Assembly (NCBI RefSeq): GCF_004099695.1 | Contig: NZ_SCHL01000020.1 | Location: 1 to 62,855, forward strand | Direction of reading: 5' to 3' | DNA from: Methanosarcina sp. MSH10X1 | Lineage (GTDB): Archaea; Halobacteriota; Methanosarcinia; Methanosarcinales; Methanosarcinaceae | Length of the DNA stretch: 62,855 nt | Shown: positions 34,955-44,549 of the stretch, piece after piece | How positions within the stretch are numbered: the stretch's first letter is position 1 | Layout: each line of letters starts with the position of its first letter | The notes under the pieces: generated by a model | The model's input: only the letters and a program-made list of their open reading frames with translations | Database searches by the model: none | What the model was told of the DNA's origin: nothing | Translations under genes and position numbers: made by a program

Positions 34955-35276
34955 AAATTTTCTTCCTGCAAATCAATTGTTTTTCTTCAGAAAGGGCCAG
35001 AGCTGCAGGCTCTGCAACTCCTTTTAATCCGAAGCGGGAAGCCTGAGAAGATGAAGGGGGATTATAGCTGTTTAACATCTCATCCGGTAAAAAATTCACC
35101 GGAATGCCAAGCATCTTTCCCGCTTCCAGAAGCCCCTGTTCATTTTCCTTAAGTTTCGCAGAAGCTAAAGCTGTAACTTCTATAAGGCTCAGGTTGTACT
35201 CACTGAGAGCCTGCTTTACAGCTTCAATAACCTCTTCTTTCGTAATGCCCCTGCGGGTCCCGATTCCTATAATCAT
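34923..35276 (-). CDS. cbiG: CbiG C-terminal domain as a separate protein (CobE-like)
   Basis: 117 residues. Starts IIGIGTRRGITKEEVIEAV and contains SLIEVTALASAKLKENEQGLL and PVNFLPDEMLNSY, the fold of the CbiG C-terminal domain and of CobE. In most organisms it is fused to the CbiG hydrolase part; here that part is encoded by a separate frame 78 bp upstream. Together they probably open the lactone ring of cobalt-precorrin-5A and release acetaldehyde. Confidence 0.88.
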   Translation of the reverse strand: MIIGIGTRRGITKEEVIEAVKQALSEYNLSLIEVTALASAKLKENEQGLLEAGKMLGIPVNFLPDEMLNSYNPPSSSQASRFGLKGVAEPAALALSEEKQLICRKKIYGRVTIAIAR

Positions 35277-35354
35277 CCGTTATCGTCTCTGATTCTTAAT
35301 ACAGTCCCGGCCAGGTTAGTTTACGTAAGTGTAGAGAAGTAATTGACAGCTCAG

Positions 35355-35894
35355 TTAGCTATTACTGCTGTCGTCTTTTACTTCTGCATTTTCCTGCCGT
35401 CTTCTTACCAGCACTGATACATCTTCATCCACAACAACAATTCTGGGCCCCTTAATCTCAAGAACTTCTATTTCCTGATCAAGGAGTGCACAGTTTACAG
35501 CTACAGTGGACTCTTTATTGAAGATCTCGCAGCCTAACCTGTCAGCAATACCTTCTACTGAGGGTTTACCATGAACCTCGGTAGCCGTCGTAAGCACAGG
35601 GACTGCTCCGAGTTCGGAAATTTTTCGGGCAATCTCATTTGCTCCGTGATGCCCCCCAAGCAGAGGGATTGCAAAGTTCAGGTTTGAATCGACCACGATC
35701 ACAGCAGGATCAGACCACTTATTATCGAGAAGGGGAGCAATATCCCTGACCACGATGCCTGTGGCAAAGACCGCAATTATTACCCCATAATTTTTAAAAG
35801 CCTTTTCGAATATGCCCTTTTCGTAAAGGAGCAGGTCGGCTTTCAGGTGTTCTGCTATCCTTGCCGCAATATCCCGGTTCCTTTCAAAGGTGAT
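35355..35894 (-). CDS. cbiG: CbiG N-terminal domain (cobalt-precorrin-5A hydrolase) with non-canonical start
   Basis: The frame is open from 35942 to the stop at 35355. CbiG-like sequence runs from [17 protein letters not shown] through FATGIVVRDIAPLL and LLGGHHGANEIARKI to RIVVVDEDVSVLV. No ATG, GTG or TTG precedes the conserved part; the first GTG (35753) would delete about 47 conserved residues. The cbiF stop and an ATC overlap as TAATC (35896-35892), with CAGGAG eight bases ahead. This is exactly where a TAATG stop-start overlap would be expected, so an ATC start (or an ATG-to-ATC mutation) is inferred. 179 residues. Confidence 0.82.
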   Translation of the reverse strand: MTFERNRDIAARIAEHLKADLLLYEKGIFEKAFKNYGVIIAVFATGIVVRDIAPLLDNKWSDPAVIVVDSNLNFAIPLLGGHHGANEIARKISELGAVPVLTTATEVHGKPSVEGIADRLGCEIFNKESTVAVNCALLDQEIEVLEIKGPRIVVVDEDVSVLVRRRQENAEVKDDSSNS

Positions 35895-36622
35895 TACAAC
35901 GGCTCCTGGGCTACTCCGTATAGGTAAGACCTCCTGTAGTTTTTAGGGTCGACAACCCCACCGATAATTATCATTGCCGAGCGTGTAATTCCTGCATCCT
36001 TGACCTTGTCTGCGATATCTTCCACGGTTCCTGTAATGACCTCTTCGTCCTCCCAGGAGGCGTGAAATACCACTGCAACAGGTGTGTCCTTCGGGCAGCG
36101 GACCTTTTCCATAATTTCCCTGATCTTCTGCGTGCCAAGGAAAATTGCCATAGTAGTATTGTATGCAGAAAGCTCGGGGATAAGGTCTTTTTCCAGGGTT
36201 TTTCCGGCAGGGCGCGTAATGATTAGCGTGTCTGAAACGCCATTAAGAGTCAACTGTGTACCAAGAGCTGCAGCACTTGCAAAAACCGAGGAAACCCCGG
36301 CAACTCTTTCGACCTCGATATCATACTTTCTAAGTTCTTCCATCTGCTCTATGACGGAACCGTAAAGAGACGGGTCTCCACTGTGGAGACGAACAACGAA
36401 CTTTCCGGCATCCACCGCATCCGCGATTATTTTAGTGGTCTCATCGAGAGTCAGCCCATAGCTGTCCACTGTTTCTCCCTGCGTATAATTAAGCACCTCG
36501 GGATTTACCAGAGAGCCTGCATACATCACAAGGTCGGCTTTTTCAAGCATCTCACGACCGAGTATGGTAATAAGTTTCGGGTTCCCTGGGCCTGCTCCCA
36601 CAAAATACACTTTTCTTTCCAT
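35894..36622 (-). CDS. cbiF: cobalt-precorrin-4 C11-methyltransferase
   Basis: 242 residues, tetrapyrrole methylase fold: [18 protein letters not shown] at the N-terminus, [19 protein letters not shown], and [18 protein letters not shown], typical of CobM/CbiF. Uses SAM to methylate C11. Its stop overlaps the start region of the cbiG N-terminal frame by one base. Start at ATG 36622. Confidence 0.94.
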   Translation of the reverse strand: MERKVYFVGAGPGNPKLITILGREMLEKADLVMYAGSLVNPEVLNYTQGETVDSYGLTLDETTKIIADAVDAGKFVVRLHSGDPSLYGSVIEQMEELRKYDIEVERVAGVSSVFASAAALGTQLTLNGVSDTLIITRPAGKTLEKDLIPELSAYNTTMAIFLGTQKIREIMEKVRCPKDTPVAVVFHASWEDEEVITGTVEDIADKVKDAGITRSAMIIIGGVVDPKNYRRSYLYGVAQEPL

Positions 36623-36693
36623 CTGACCATTCCCTTTGCTTTCGTGTTTTATTTAAGTTATATATGATTCCGCGAATGTTACGTAGGGCAATT

Positions 36694-37302
36694 TTACTTC
36701 TTTCCGTAAATGATACTGAAATAGTTCCCTTTTTCCGGGATTTCTTCTTTTTTGCGGATTATAAGCTCATTGTCCGAAAAAAGTCTTTCTGCAAAGATAA
36801 ACTCCCTGTATCCTTCAGCTTCAAGCTGTCTAACTATAGTTTTCGGTTGAGTAGCTTTCAGGTGAATCTTGTATCCCACCTCAGAACCGTCACTGACTTC
36901 AAAAGAACTTTCGACCGCAACATCAGTTCTCGCAGCAAAGGAGGTAATTGAACTTATGCCAGGCACAGTTGCAAGCTCAACGTCCGGATAGTGCTTACGC
37001 ATTACCTTTTTAAGATGGGAAAAAGTAGAGAAAAAGTTAGGATCGCCTATAAGCCCGAAAGCCACATTGCCTTTTCTCGCCTCTTCTGCCACCCTGTCAG
37101 CGTTTTCCTTCCAGAGAGCATTGAGAACTTCAATGTCTCTTATCATGGGAAACTCAAGGATTTCGGCATCTGCATAAGGAGCCACCAGGTCTTTTGCCAT
37201 GCGGCCTGGAACATATACCTTATCGCTGTTTTTCAAAACGTCCACTGCTCTGAGGGTCAGAAGTTCAGGGTCTCCGGGACCAAGTCCTACTCCTATTAAC
37301 AT
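36694..37302 (-). CDS. cbiL: cobalt-precorrin-2 C20-methyltransferase
   Basis: 202 residues: GVGLGPGDPELLTLRAV, then GLIGDPNFFSTFSHL (SAM site) and VPGISSITSFAART, typical of CbiL/CobI. Slightly shorter than many CbiL proteins but complete at both ends. It lies 60 bp downstream of cbiT and 71 bp upstream of cbiF. Confidence 0.92.
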   Translation of the reverse strand: MLIGVGLGPGDPELLTLRAVDVLKNSDKVYVPGRMAKDLVAPYADAEILEFPMIRDIEVLNALWKENADRVAEEARKGNVAFGLIGDPNFFSTFSHLKKVMRKHYPDVELATVPGISSITSFAARTDVAVESSFEVSDGSEVGYKIHLKATQPKTIVRQLEAEGYREFIFAERLFSDNELIIRKKEEIPEKGNYFSIIYGKK

Positions 37303-37362
37303 GCTATCGCTCCGTAGATTATAAAAATTAATTTAACGCAGAATTCAATACAGGAAAATTTT

Positions 37363-37917
37363 TCATTTTTGCTTTTTTCCGACAACGATATACACCGGAT
37401 TTTCGGGTTTGAACATCGTTTCTCCGGCAATTGGTGCACTTCTCGAAACCGAAACATGAACTACTTCATCAAAAATCCCGAGTCTTTTCATTGCCTCAAT
37501 TGTCCTGACAACTGTTTCGATACGGACGGCATTTACCACAATACTTCGGGCTTTTTTCTTAACGAGTATCTCCAGCACTGAGCCAATATTCTTTGTCCCG
37601 CCGACAAAAGCACAATCGACAAAATCAGTAAAATCTTCCGAGTTAAGGAGATCTGAGGCTTCACCAGCTAAGATTCTGGCGTTTTCTATATTGAAATTCT
37701 TGAAATTCGTTTCAGTGGCTCTCAAAGCTTCATCTCGAGCATCTATCGCATAGATAGTCAGATTTCGAGCGATTTTTGCTGCTTCAATCGAAACCGAACC
37801 GGTCCCACAGCCTATATCTGCAAACCGATCTCCGTCTCGCAGCCCCAGTTTGAAAAGGGATACAGCAATAATCTCAGGTTTTGTCGGACCTCCGCTAACA
37901 CTTACTATTTCGGACAT
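37363..37917 (-). CDS. cbiT: cobalt-precorrin-6B C15-methyltransferase (decarboxylating)
   Basis: 184 residues, Rossmann methyltransferase. GGPTKPEIIAVSLFKLGL is the CbiT/CobL C-terminal signature, followed by the SAM motif FADIGCGTGSVSIEA and the acidic YAIDARDEAL. It methylates C15 and decarboxylates the C12 acetate. First gene of the minus-strand cbi cluster. CbiE, usually fused or adjacent, is not in this window. Confidence 0.93.
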   Translation of the reverse strand: MSEIVSVSGGPTKPEIIAVSLFKLGLRDGDRFADIGCGTGSVSIEAAKIARNLTIYAIDARDEALRATETNFKNFNIENARILAGEASDLLNSEDFTDFVDCAFVGGTKNIGSVLEILVKKKARSIVVNAVRIETVVRTIEAMKRLGIFDEVVHVSVSRSAPIAGETMFKPENPVYIVVGKKQK

Positions 37918-38637
37918 ATTCTACCTCGGGATAAAGTAAAGCAAATATATGAAATGTAAATTAAATATATGTCGATATAATAACTAATTTTATTAAATAG
38001 ATCATATTTTAATCAGCGCCGGAAGATACGTTTTATTGAAAGATATTCATGCAGGCACATACAAACGTAATTAAGATCGGGATTTTAATAATTAAAATCA
38101 AATTTTTCAGATTAGCTTGATTATAAATATAACTTGTTGTAGATATACCTTATTATCGTGAAGAAGGGCATGATAGGAAAGTAAACTTTCGTGAAACTGC
38201 AAAGAACGAAGATTAACTCTCCACAAGAAAAATTTATACCAATTTTCCAAAACAATATCATGCCGCCTTTTTTTCAGATAGTATCCGGAAAGTATTCTAA
38301 CACGAAGAATAATCGTTCTCTTCTATTAATCTTAATATGTTAGAGATAATAAATATATAAATATAAAAATACATTTTGTATTTTGGAAGAAAGAGATTTT
38401 AACTATAAGAACATATCATAAATTAATTACAGGCACATAAGAATAATATGCTGCTTAATAAAATTAGAAGTGACCTCCGAGTAGTGTTTTTTAAATAGGA
38501 AGCTAAGGCTCTTCGGTTAAATACAACTGATTTTCTGATCTGTATACCTGAAAACATGTTTTAAGAGGAAAACCCCGCAGTAAAAGCCCGCTCTCTCGAT
38601 GCAGGGCCCTGCCGCCTGAAAGAAAGGAGGAAAAGCG
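37918..38637. other. 720-bp intergenic region between divergent operons
   Basis: Holds the promoters of the cbi cluster and of the synthase gene. A TATA-rich stretch (AATAAATATATAAATATAAA) lies at 38346-38366. The last 60 bp are GC-richer and include the perfect palindrome GCAGGGCCCTGC (38601-38612) just before an AAAGGAGG ribosome-binding site, which could control translation. No cobalamin-riboswitch consensus recognised. Confidence 0.45.
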
Positions 38638-39966
38638 ATGAAAATTTACGAATCATATGACGATCTGCCCAAATTAAAGCTGCCTTATGGAAACGACGTG
38701 TACATAAGTGACAGCACTATTCGCGACGGCTCCCAGATGCCGGGAATAGTTCTGAGCAGAGAACACAAGCTTCAAATTTACGAGTACCTGCACGAGATAG
38801 GAATTGAGAAACTCGAGGCTTTCGTATTTAATAAAAGGGATAGAGATGCCGTAGATCTTATGTTCGACATAGGGTACGAGTTTCCTGAAATTACAGGCTG
38901 GGCAAGAGCTTCAAGAGCTGATATAGACAAAATCCTCGAAGTCGACGGGATTAAAGAAGCCGGAATCCTTATGTCCGTATCGGACACCCATATTTTTTCC
39001 AAGATGAGACTCGCAGGCAGGGAAGAAGCCGTAGAAAAATATCTGGACGCCCTGCAGTATGCAGTGGACCATGGGTTACGCACGCGAGCACACCTTGAGG
39101 ATATGACAAGGGCAGATAACTACGGTTTTGTCTTCCCGCTCGTTGAGAAAATTATGGAAATCGACCCTGGTTGTATTATCCGGGTCTGTGATACCGTAGG
39201 GTACGGAATGCCCTTCATGAATATTGACGAACCTTACGGAATTCCGAAAATCGTCCAGCACCTCAAAAAGGAAATCGGAGTTAAAAATATAGAAACCCAT
39301 ATCCATGACGATTACGGATTCGGGTCAGCAAGCTCAATTGCAGGCTTCTGGCACGGGGCAAACTGGACAAGCGTAACATTCCTGGGCATAGGAGAACGTG
39401 CGGGAAATAGTGAAATGGAAAAGATCCTGCTTTTCCTGGCAGACAGAGTAGAAGGTTTTGAGCGATATAATCTTGAGCCTGTTACTCGGTTTGCAAGGTT
39501 CATGGAAAAAGAACTGGGGCTGCGGGTTCCAAGAAACAAAGCCGTAGTCGGGAAAAATATTTTTGCCCATGAGTCTGGAATACATGCCGCAGGCGTCCTT
39601 AAAAATCCCTTCAATTACGAACCTTACCCTCCGGAACTGGTAGGGGGAAAGCGGCTCCTGCTTATAGGGGACTCCTCAGGTCTGGAGGTTATCCGGTATA
39701 AGGTTCAGGAAACTTTAAATGACCTTCTTGATGTTGAAACCATAGTGGAAAAAGACGACAACCGACTCTTGAAAATCCAGACCGAAATCCAGAAGCTCTA
39801 TGATAAAGAGGAAAGGGTTTCCTGTATCTCGGATGAAGAGTTGCTTGCTTATGTGGAAAAATATTTCCTTTACCAGCCTATCTGCAACCCGGCACTTTCA
39901 GGCAGGGGGAAATTGAAGAATAAAGGAAAAATAGCTGAATCTGAGGAAGGAAAATTGAAGGAATAA
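38638..39966 (+). CDS. HMGL-like synthase (candidate Re-citrate synthase or homocitrate synthase)
   Basis: 442 residues of the isopropylmalate/homocitrate synthase superfamily. The catalytic barrel has STIRDGSQMPGIVLS near residue 25, THIHDDYGFGSASS with the metal-binding HxH, and HESGIHAAGVLKNPFNYEP. An AAAGGAGG site precedes the ATG. Condenses acetyl-CoA with a 2-oxo acid. Convergent with an isocitrate-dehydrogenase family gene 24 bp away, which favours Re-citrate synthase for 2-oxoglutarate supply. The alternatives are homocitrate synthase (coenzyme B or nitrogenase cofactor) and citramalate synthase. Lacks a clear LeuA regulatory dimer domain. Confidence 0.8.
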   Translation: MKIYESYDDLPKLKLPYGNDVYISDSTIRDGSQMPGIVLSREHKLQIYEYLHEIGIEKLEAFVFNKRDRDAVDLMFDIGYEFPEITGWARASRADIDKILEVDGIKEAGILMSVSDTHIFSKMRLAGREEAVEKYLDALQYAVDHGLRTRAHLEDMTRADNYGFVFPLVEKIMEIDPGCIIRVCDTVGYGMPFMNIDEPYGIPKIVQHLKKEIGVKNIETHIHDDYGFGSASSIAGFWHGANWTSVTFLGIGERAGNSEMEKILLFLADRVEGFERYNLEPVTRFARFMEKELGLRVPRNKAVVGKNIFAHESGIHAAGVLKNPFNYEPYPPELVGGKRLLLIGDSSGLEVIRYKVQETLNDLLDVETIVEKDDNRLLKIQTEIQKLYDKEERVSCISDEELLAYVEKYFLYQPICNPALSGRGKLKNKGKIAESEEGKLKE

Positions 39967-39990
39967 GAGAATTCTTCCTTCAGTACCTTC

Positions 39991-41019
39991 TTATTTGAGA
40001 ATTTCTGCCGTATACTTTGCGATCTCGCCAGCCATCTGACTGAGTTTCGCATTTCCTCCGAGATCGTAAGTCACATACTTGCCTTCGGAAATTACACGCT
40101 CTGCGGCCTTAAATATCGCTTCGGACTTCTCCTTTTCTCCAAGGTAGTCAAGCATCCATGCTCCTGCAAGTACGGTTGCGACAGGGTTTACCTTATCCTG
40201 GCCTGCATACTTTGGAGCCGAACCGTGAGCCGGTTCAAACATTGCGAAAGAATCTCCGATATTGGCAGAATAGATCAGACCGATGCTGCCTACCAGAGCC
40301 GAGCATTCCTCACTGATTACATCCATAAAGAGGTTTGTAGAAAGGAGGACCTTTTTATTGAAAATCTGAGGGTTCTTGATCAGCTGCTGGGCAATATTGT
40401 CAATATGATAGGGCCAGATCTCGATATCCGGGTAATTCTGCCCGACCTTTTCGACCTCTTCTAAGAAAGAGCCGCAGGTCAGTTTCAGAATATTGCTCTT
40501 ATGGATTGGCACAACGGCATCATAGCCTCTTCTCTTGGCTTCCTCGAAAGCATAGTTTGCAATCTTGCGTGAAGCTGTACGTGTGATCTTACGGATTGCA
40601 ATCGATACATCGTCTGTAAGCTGGATTTCTTCTCCAATGTAGAGACCTTCTGTGCCTTCACGTACACAGACCATTTCCACATCTCCAAGAGGTGCACTTG
40701 AGTTAGGGAAAGTTTTGATTGGCCTGACGTTTGCATAGAGATCATACTTTCTCCTTATAGAGACGGCTACACTTCTTGGAGATCCTATTCCTCCAGGCGT
40801 AGTTGTCGGGCCTTTAAAGCTGGCATCAGAGCTGTCAAGAATTTCCCAGGTTTCATCCGGGATAAGGGAGTCGCCTCCGTGCTTTTCCCACCATCCAGCC
40901 CCTGCTTCACACATAACGAATTCAATGTCTGTGCCAGCGGCTTCTACAACTTTAAGCATTGCGTCCACAAGTTCGGGGCCTACCCCGTCACCTTTGATTA
41001 CTGCTGCGGTTTTACTCAT
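39991..41019 (-). CDS. isocitrate/isopropylmalate dehydrogenase family protein, probable isocitrate dehydrogenase
   Basis: 342 residues. Start at ATG 41019 after GGTGAT. Beta-decarboxylating dehydrogenase motifs: GDGVGPELVDAML, the substrate Arg segments SIRRKYDLYANVRP and VCVREGTEGLY, HKSNILKLTCGSF, and the metal and nucleotide region ANIGDSFAMFEPAHGSAPKYAGQ (part shown). It could be isocitrate, isopropylmalate or homoisocitrate dehydrogenase. The convergent citrate-synthase-like gene favours the first, giving 2-oxoglutarate for glutamate. Confidence 0.85.
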   Translation of the reverse strand: MSKTAAVIKGDGVGPELVDAMLKVVEAAGTDIEFVMCEAGAGWWEKHGGDSLIPDETWEILDSSDASFKGPTTTPGGIGSPRSVAVSIRRKYDLYANVRPIKTFPNSSAPLGDVEMVCVREGTEGLYIGEEIQLTDDVSIAIRKITRTASRKIANYAFEEAKRRGYDAVVPIHKSNILKLTCGSFLEEVEKVGQNYPDIEIWPYHIDNIAQQLIKNPQIFNKKVLLSTNLFMDVISEECSALVGSIGLIYSANIGDSFAMFEPAHGSAPKYAGQDKVNPVATVLAGAWMLDYLGEKEKSEAIFKAAERVISEGKYVTYDLGGNAKLSQMAGEIAKYTAEILK

Positions 41020-41344
41020 ATTATCACCAGATCTTAAGGTTCGTATTTAAAGAACCGTAGCGACTGAAAAGCTAAAAAAGGGGAACTTTTCGAAAATTTG
41101 GTAAGAATAATTGGATCTTCCTGCGTACTGAACGTAAGGCTATATATTTCAAGTTTTGGGTAATTAATACTATGCCGATCAATATCTCACAGGAAGTCAG
41201 ATTCGAGAAATATATGCCTGTGACATTTCTAAAAAATCTAGCCCTATATTTTCAAAAAATATCTCTCCGGATTTATCCTGTGCTTCCATAAACAAATATG
41301 GACTTAAGTCAAACTCAGAAAGAATAGATTTTCGAGGAATAAAG
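41020..41344. other. intergenic, 325 bp
   Basis: Divergent promoter region of the dehydrogenase and the TatD-like gene. AT-rich; no RNA gene or repeat seen. Confidence 0.45.
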
Positions 41345-42187
41345 ATGCCTGTAAAAGTTCCGATTACCGACAATCACATGCATATCGACCCCAGAGCCAG
41401 GGGACTTGAAGCAATAAAGGAATTCAAGAACTCTGGAGGAACTCATATAATTCTGGTCACCAAACCCAGCTGGTCGATCGGGATAAAAGTCAAAAAACCT
41501 GATGATTATCTAAGGGTTTTCGACGAAACCGTAGAAACCGCGTCAAAGATCCGGGAACTTGGAGTTGGAGCTTTTCCTGTGCTTGGAATCCATCCGGCAG
41601 AAATCTCAAAGCTTACCGAGTATATGGAGCTGCGGGAAGCTACAGAGCTTATGCAAAAAGGTCTCGAGCTTGCTTCAAGGTACGTTGAGAAGGGTCTTGC
41701 CGTAGGGATAAAATCAGGACGCCCTCATTATCCTGTGCCTGAGGAGGTCTGGGCAGCTTCGAATGAAATTATGGAGCATGCATTTTCCCTGGGAAAGGAT
41801 CAGGATTGTGCGGTTCAGCTTCATACTGAAAGCGTGGGAGAGCCCGAACTTCAGGACATAGCAGAGAGGGCAAGAAAAACAGGAATAAAAATGTACAGGG
41901 TTGTCAAACACTACTCGCCGCCTCTGGTAAAAACCTGTGAAGAGCTTGGGATTTTCCCGGGGGTGATCTCGGTAAAAGGAGCAATCGAGCATGCACTTGA
42001 AGAAGGTACACGGTTTATGATGGAAACGGATTACATTGACGACCCTGACAGGCCAGGTGCTGTACTCGGCCCGAAGACAATTCCCAGGAGAACTATAAAA
42101 CTCATGGAAACCTATGGTGAAGAGCCTTTCTGGATCATTCATAAGGAAAACCCTGAAAAGGTATATGATATCGAAATCGAGATTTAA
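41345..42187 (+). CDS. TatD-related metal-dependent hydrolase
   Basis: 280 residues; metal-ligand motifs DNHMHIDP (HxH) at the N-terminus, GIHPAEI, QLHTESVG and MMETDYIDDP. Domain order and length fit archaeal TatD-like amidohydrolases. Ligands to two metals appear complete. Substrate unknown; relatives include nucleases and peptidases. Single gene. Confidence 0.88.
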   Translation: MPVKVPITDNHMHIDPRARGLEAIKEFKNSGGTHIILVTKPSWSIGIKVKKPDDYLRVFDETVETASKIRELGVGAFPVLGIHPAEISKLTEYMELREATELMQKGLELASRYVEKGLAVGIKSGRPHYPVPEEVWAASNEIMEHAFSLGKDQDCAVQLHTESVGEPELQDIAERARKTGIKMYRVVKHYSPPLVKTCEELGIFPGVISVKGAIEHALEEGTRFMMETDYIDDPDRPGAVLGPKTIPRRTIKLMETYGEEPFWIIHKENPEKVYDIEIEI

Positions 42188-42529
42188 GAAATTTCCAGGG
42201 AAAAGCCGGATAGAAGAGTTGCGGACCGCTATTTAAGAGAATTAACGATTATAAAGAAGATTTAAATCAAAGGAGAGATCCGGAAAAGAAGAGGCTCAAA
42301 GCAGGAAGGAATTAAAACAAAAAAGTGACTTGGAGCCGTTAAAGATAAAAAGGCACGTAAAAGCAGAGGGAGAAGGATGTTAGAAAATGCCTTCGAATTG
42401 AACCCTCTGTTGCTCCCTTGAGGGAAAAACTGCCGTAAATCAGATATTGCTGCCGGAACAAAGCCTGCAGTCAAGATTTACTTTTTTATTCTCTACCTTG
42501 AATTCACGATTTATTTTTTATTTTGAGAT
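42188..42529. other. intergenic, 342 bp
   Basis: Relatively GC-rich for a spacer, with several stems possible, but no convincing ORF on either strand. It may contain 3' UTRs of the convergent TatD-like and MBF1 genes. Confidence 0.4.
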
Positions 42530-43015
42530 TTATTTTCTTTTTATTTTCACTATATCTCCGAGGGTAGTATCTTTCTTCATGTGAGAGACTTCCTGTCCTG
42601 AGCCTTCAACACGTTCCGTAAGTTTGATGTTAAGAGCGTGTTCGAGTTTCTTTCGAACGGAATCTTCTGGCACGATTTCGTTGCGTTCTATCTTTTTGAT
42701 CAGAGATGCTTTTTCTTTGATATTTTCAGCCAGATCCTCCTGAGACCAGCCTTTAGCTTCTCTGGCTTCCCGGATGATCTGATCATAATTATCCAGGAGT
42801 TCATCTTTCAAAATATCGAAAAAATCCTTTTTTGGCCTATTTTCGGTTCGTGTAACCGTCCGAACCACCGGAGAGACTTTTCTTGACACGGGAGTTCGCT
42901 TATCAACGGGTTTACCATATGGAGCACATTTCTGGCAGACCTGGAGCTCGCTGTTGTCAATTGTAATGCATATAGACTTTCCGCGGATCTCTGCACCACA
43001 TATTTCGCACTGCAT
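42530..43015 (-). CDS. archaeal multiprotein bridging factor 1
   Basis: 161 residues. An N-terminal zinc ribbon (CEICG and CQKC, residues 3-38) is followed by a basic linker and a Cro/C1-type HTH ([22 protein letters not shown]) with the MBF1 signature. Start set at ATG 43015: the GTG nine bases upstream is part of a GTGATC ribosome-binding sequence. Probably a transcription or translation cofactor. Divergent from the PAN gene with only 57 bp between starts. Confidence 0.92.
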   Translation of the reverse strand: MQCEICGAEIRGKSICITIDNSELQVCQKCAPYGKPVDKRTPVSRKVSPVVRTVTRTENRPKKDFFDILKDELLDNYDQIIREAREAKGWSQEDLAENIKEKASLIKKIERNEIVPEDSVRKKLEHALNIKLTERVEGSGQEVSHMKKDTTLGDIVKIKRK

Positions 43016-43072
43016 ATTGATCACTTCGAAAACGCTATATACGGTATGAACTTAAATATTATTCGGAGCTCC

Positions 43073-44368
43073 ATGACGGAAAGTACCAGAAGTAAGGATG
43101 AAAGCATGCGCAGTCACCTTGGTAAGTCCGGACCTTTATATGACGGAATCGAGCCTGGAGAGCTGGGGGAAGTAACTGAAAGCGTCCAGGACCGAATGAG
43201 GCAACTTGAAAGCCGAAACAGTTTTCTGGAAGAGCAGTGCAGCCAGATTGAGTCCGAAAAACGTTATCTTGAAAACCAGAAGATAAAGTATGAACGGGAA
43301 ATACGGAAGCTGCAGTCTGAACTCGATCGGATGAAAACCTCTCCGCTTATCATTGGTACGGTCATTGACGTGATAAAGAATGACAGGATAATTGTCCGGA
43401 GCAGCAACGGACCACAGTTCCTGGTTAATGTCTCACAATATATCGATGAGAAGAAACTGCTGCCAGGGGCAAAAGTTGCCCTGAACCAGCATACGCTTGC
43501 CATTGCCGAGGTTATTCCTTCAACGGAAGAGCCTTTTGTCGCTGCAATGGAAGTCCTCGAAAGCGTGGAAGTGGACTATGACCAGATAGGCGGTCTCGAG
43601 GAGCAAATCCAGGAACTTCAGGAAGCAGTTGAGCTTCCTCTTATTGAACCGGAACGCTTTGCCCGGATAGGTATCGAGCCTCCTAAGGGAGTTCTTCTTT
43701 ATGGACTTCCGGGAACAGGCAAAACCCTGCTTGCTAAAGCTGTGGCTCACAGAACCAATGCGACCTTTATCAGGGTTGTCGGCTCTGAGCTCGTGCAGAA
43801 GTACATAGGGGACGGTTCTAAACTCGTAAGGGAAATCTTCGAGATGGCACGGAAAAAGGCCCCGAGTATTATCTTCATTGATGAGCTGGACTCAATTGCC
43901 GCAAGGCGTCTGAATGAGACGACTGGCGCAGACCGTGAGGTTCAGAGAACACTCATGCAGCTACTGGCAGAGATGGATGGCTTTGACAAAAGGAAAAATA
44001 TCAGGATTATTGCAGCAACAAACCGCCCTGATGTCCTTGACCCGGCAATTTTAAGGCCAGGGCGCTTTGACAGGCTTGTTCACGTCCCGATGCCCGGAAT
44101 AGAAGCCAGAGGAAAGATTCTCGAAATTCACTGTGAGAAAATGACTCTTGCAGGAGATATTGATTTTAAGAGGCTTGCAAAAGCTACCGAAGGAATGAGC
44201 GGAGCAGACCTGAAGGCAATAGCCACAGAGGCAGGTATGTTTGCGGTCAGGAAAGACAAAGAACTGGTTGAGATGGAAGATTTCCTCGAAGCAGTGGATA
44301 AGGTATCTATGGCTGCAGATACGCAAAAGATGATGCCTTCCAGTCTCCCTGAAAGCATGTTCGTGTAA
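43073..44368 (+). CDS. pan: proteasome-activating nucleotidase (PAN)
   Basis: 431 residues from ATG 43073, which has CGGAG at the right distance; the ATG at 43046 has no good site. An N-terminal coiled coil (about 30-85), an OB domain, then the AAA ATPase: [15 protein letters not shown] (Walker A), [14 protein letters not shown] (Walker B), and [20 protein letters not shown]. Unfolds proteins and feeds them to the 20S proteasome. The C-terminus ends Met-Phe-Val, a Phe variant of the HbYX gate-opening motif. Confidence 0.95.
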   Translation: MTESTRSKDESMRSHLGKSGPLYDGIEPGELGEVTESVQDRMRQLESRNSFLEEQCSQIESEKRYLENQKIKYEREIRKLQSELDRMKTSPLIIGTVIDVIKNDRIIVRSSNGPQFLVNVSQYIDEKKLLPGAKVALNQHTLAIAEVIPSTEEPFVAAMEVLESVEVDYDQIGGLEEQIQELQEAVELPLIEPERFARIGIEPPKGVLLYGLPGTGKTLLAKAVAHRTNATFIRVVGSELVQKYIGDGSKLVREIFEMARKKAPSIIFIDELDSIAARRLNETTGADREVQRTLMQLLAEMDGFDKRKNIRIIAATNRPDVLDPAILRPGRFDRLVHVPMPGIEARGKILEIHCEKMTLAGDIDFKRLAKATEGMSGADLKAIATEAGMFAVRKDKELVEMEDFLEAVDKVSMAADTQKMMPSSLPESMFV

Positions 44369-44400
44369 AAACTTCCCCGGTAAACCGAATGGAAACGAAA

Positions 44401-44422
44401 AGCCCCTCAGGGGCTCTTTTTA
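44401..44422 (+). terminator. PAN terminator
   Basis: AGCCCCTCAGGGGCT (44401-44415) is a seven-pair stem followed by CTTTTTAT. Confidence 0.75.
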
Positions 44423-44549
44423 TATTCAGCCGGGAGAAATCATCATTTTTACCGGAAAAACTGAGGATTTCCCCGGATATTAGTTTTGTTAGAGGTTATG
44501 TACAGGAAACCGACAAACTATTTTTATAATCCAGACATAAAAAGTACCT

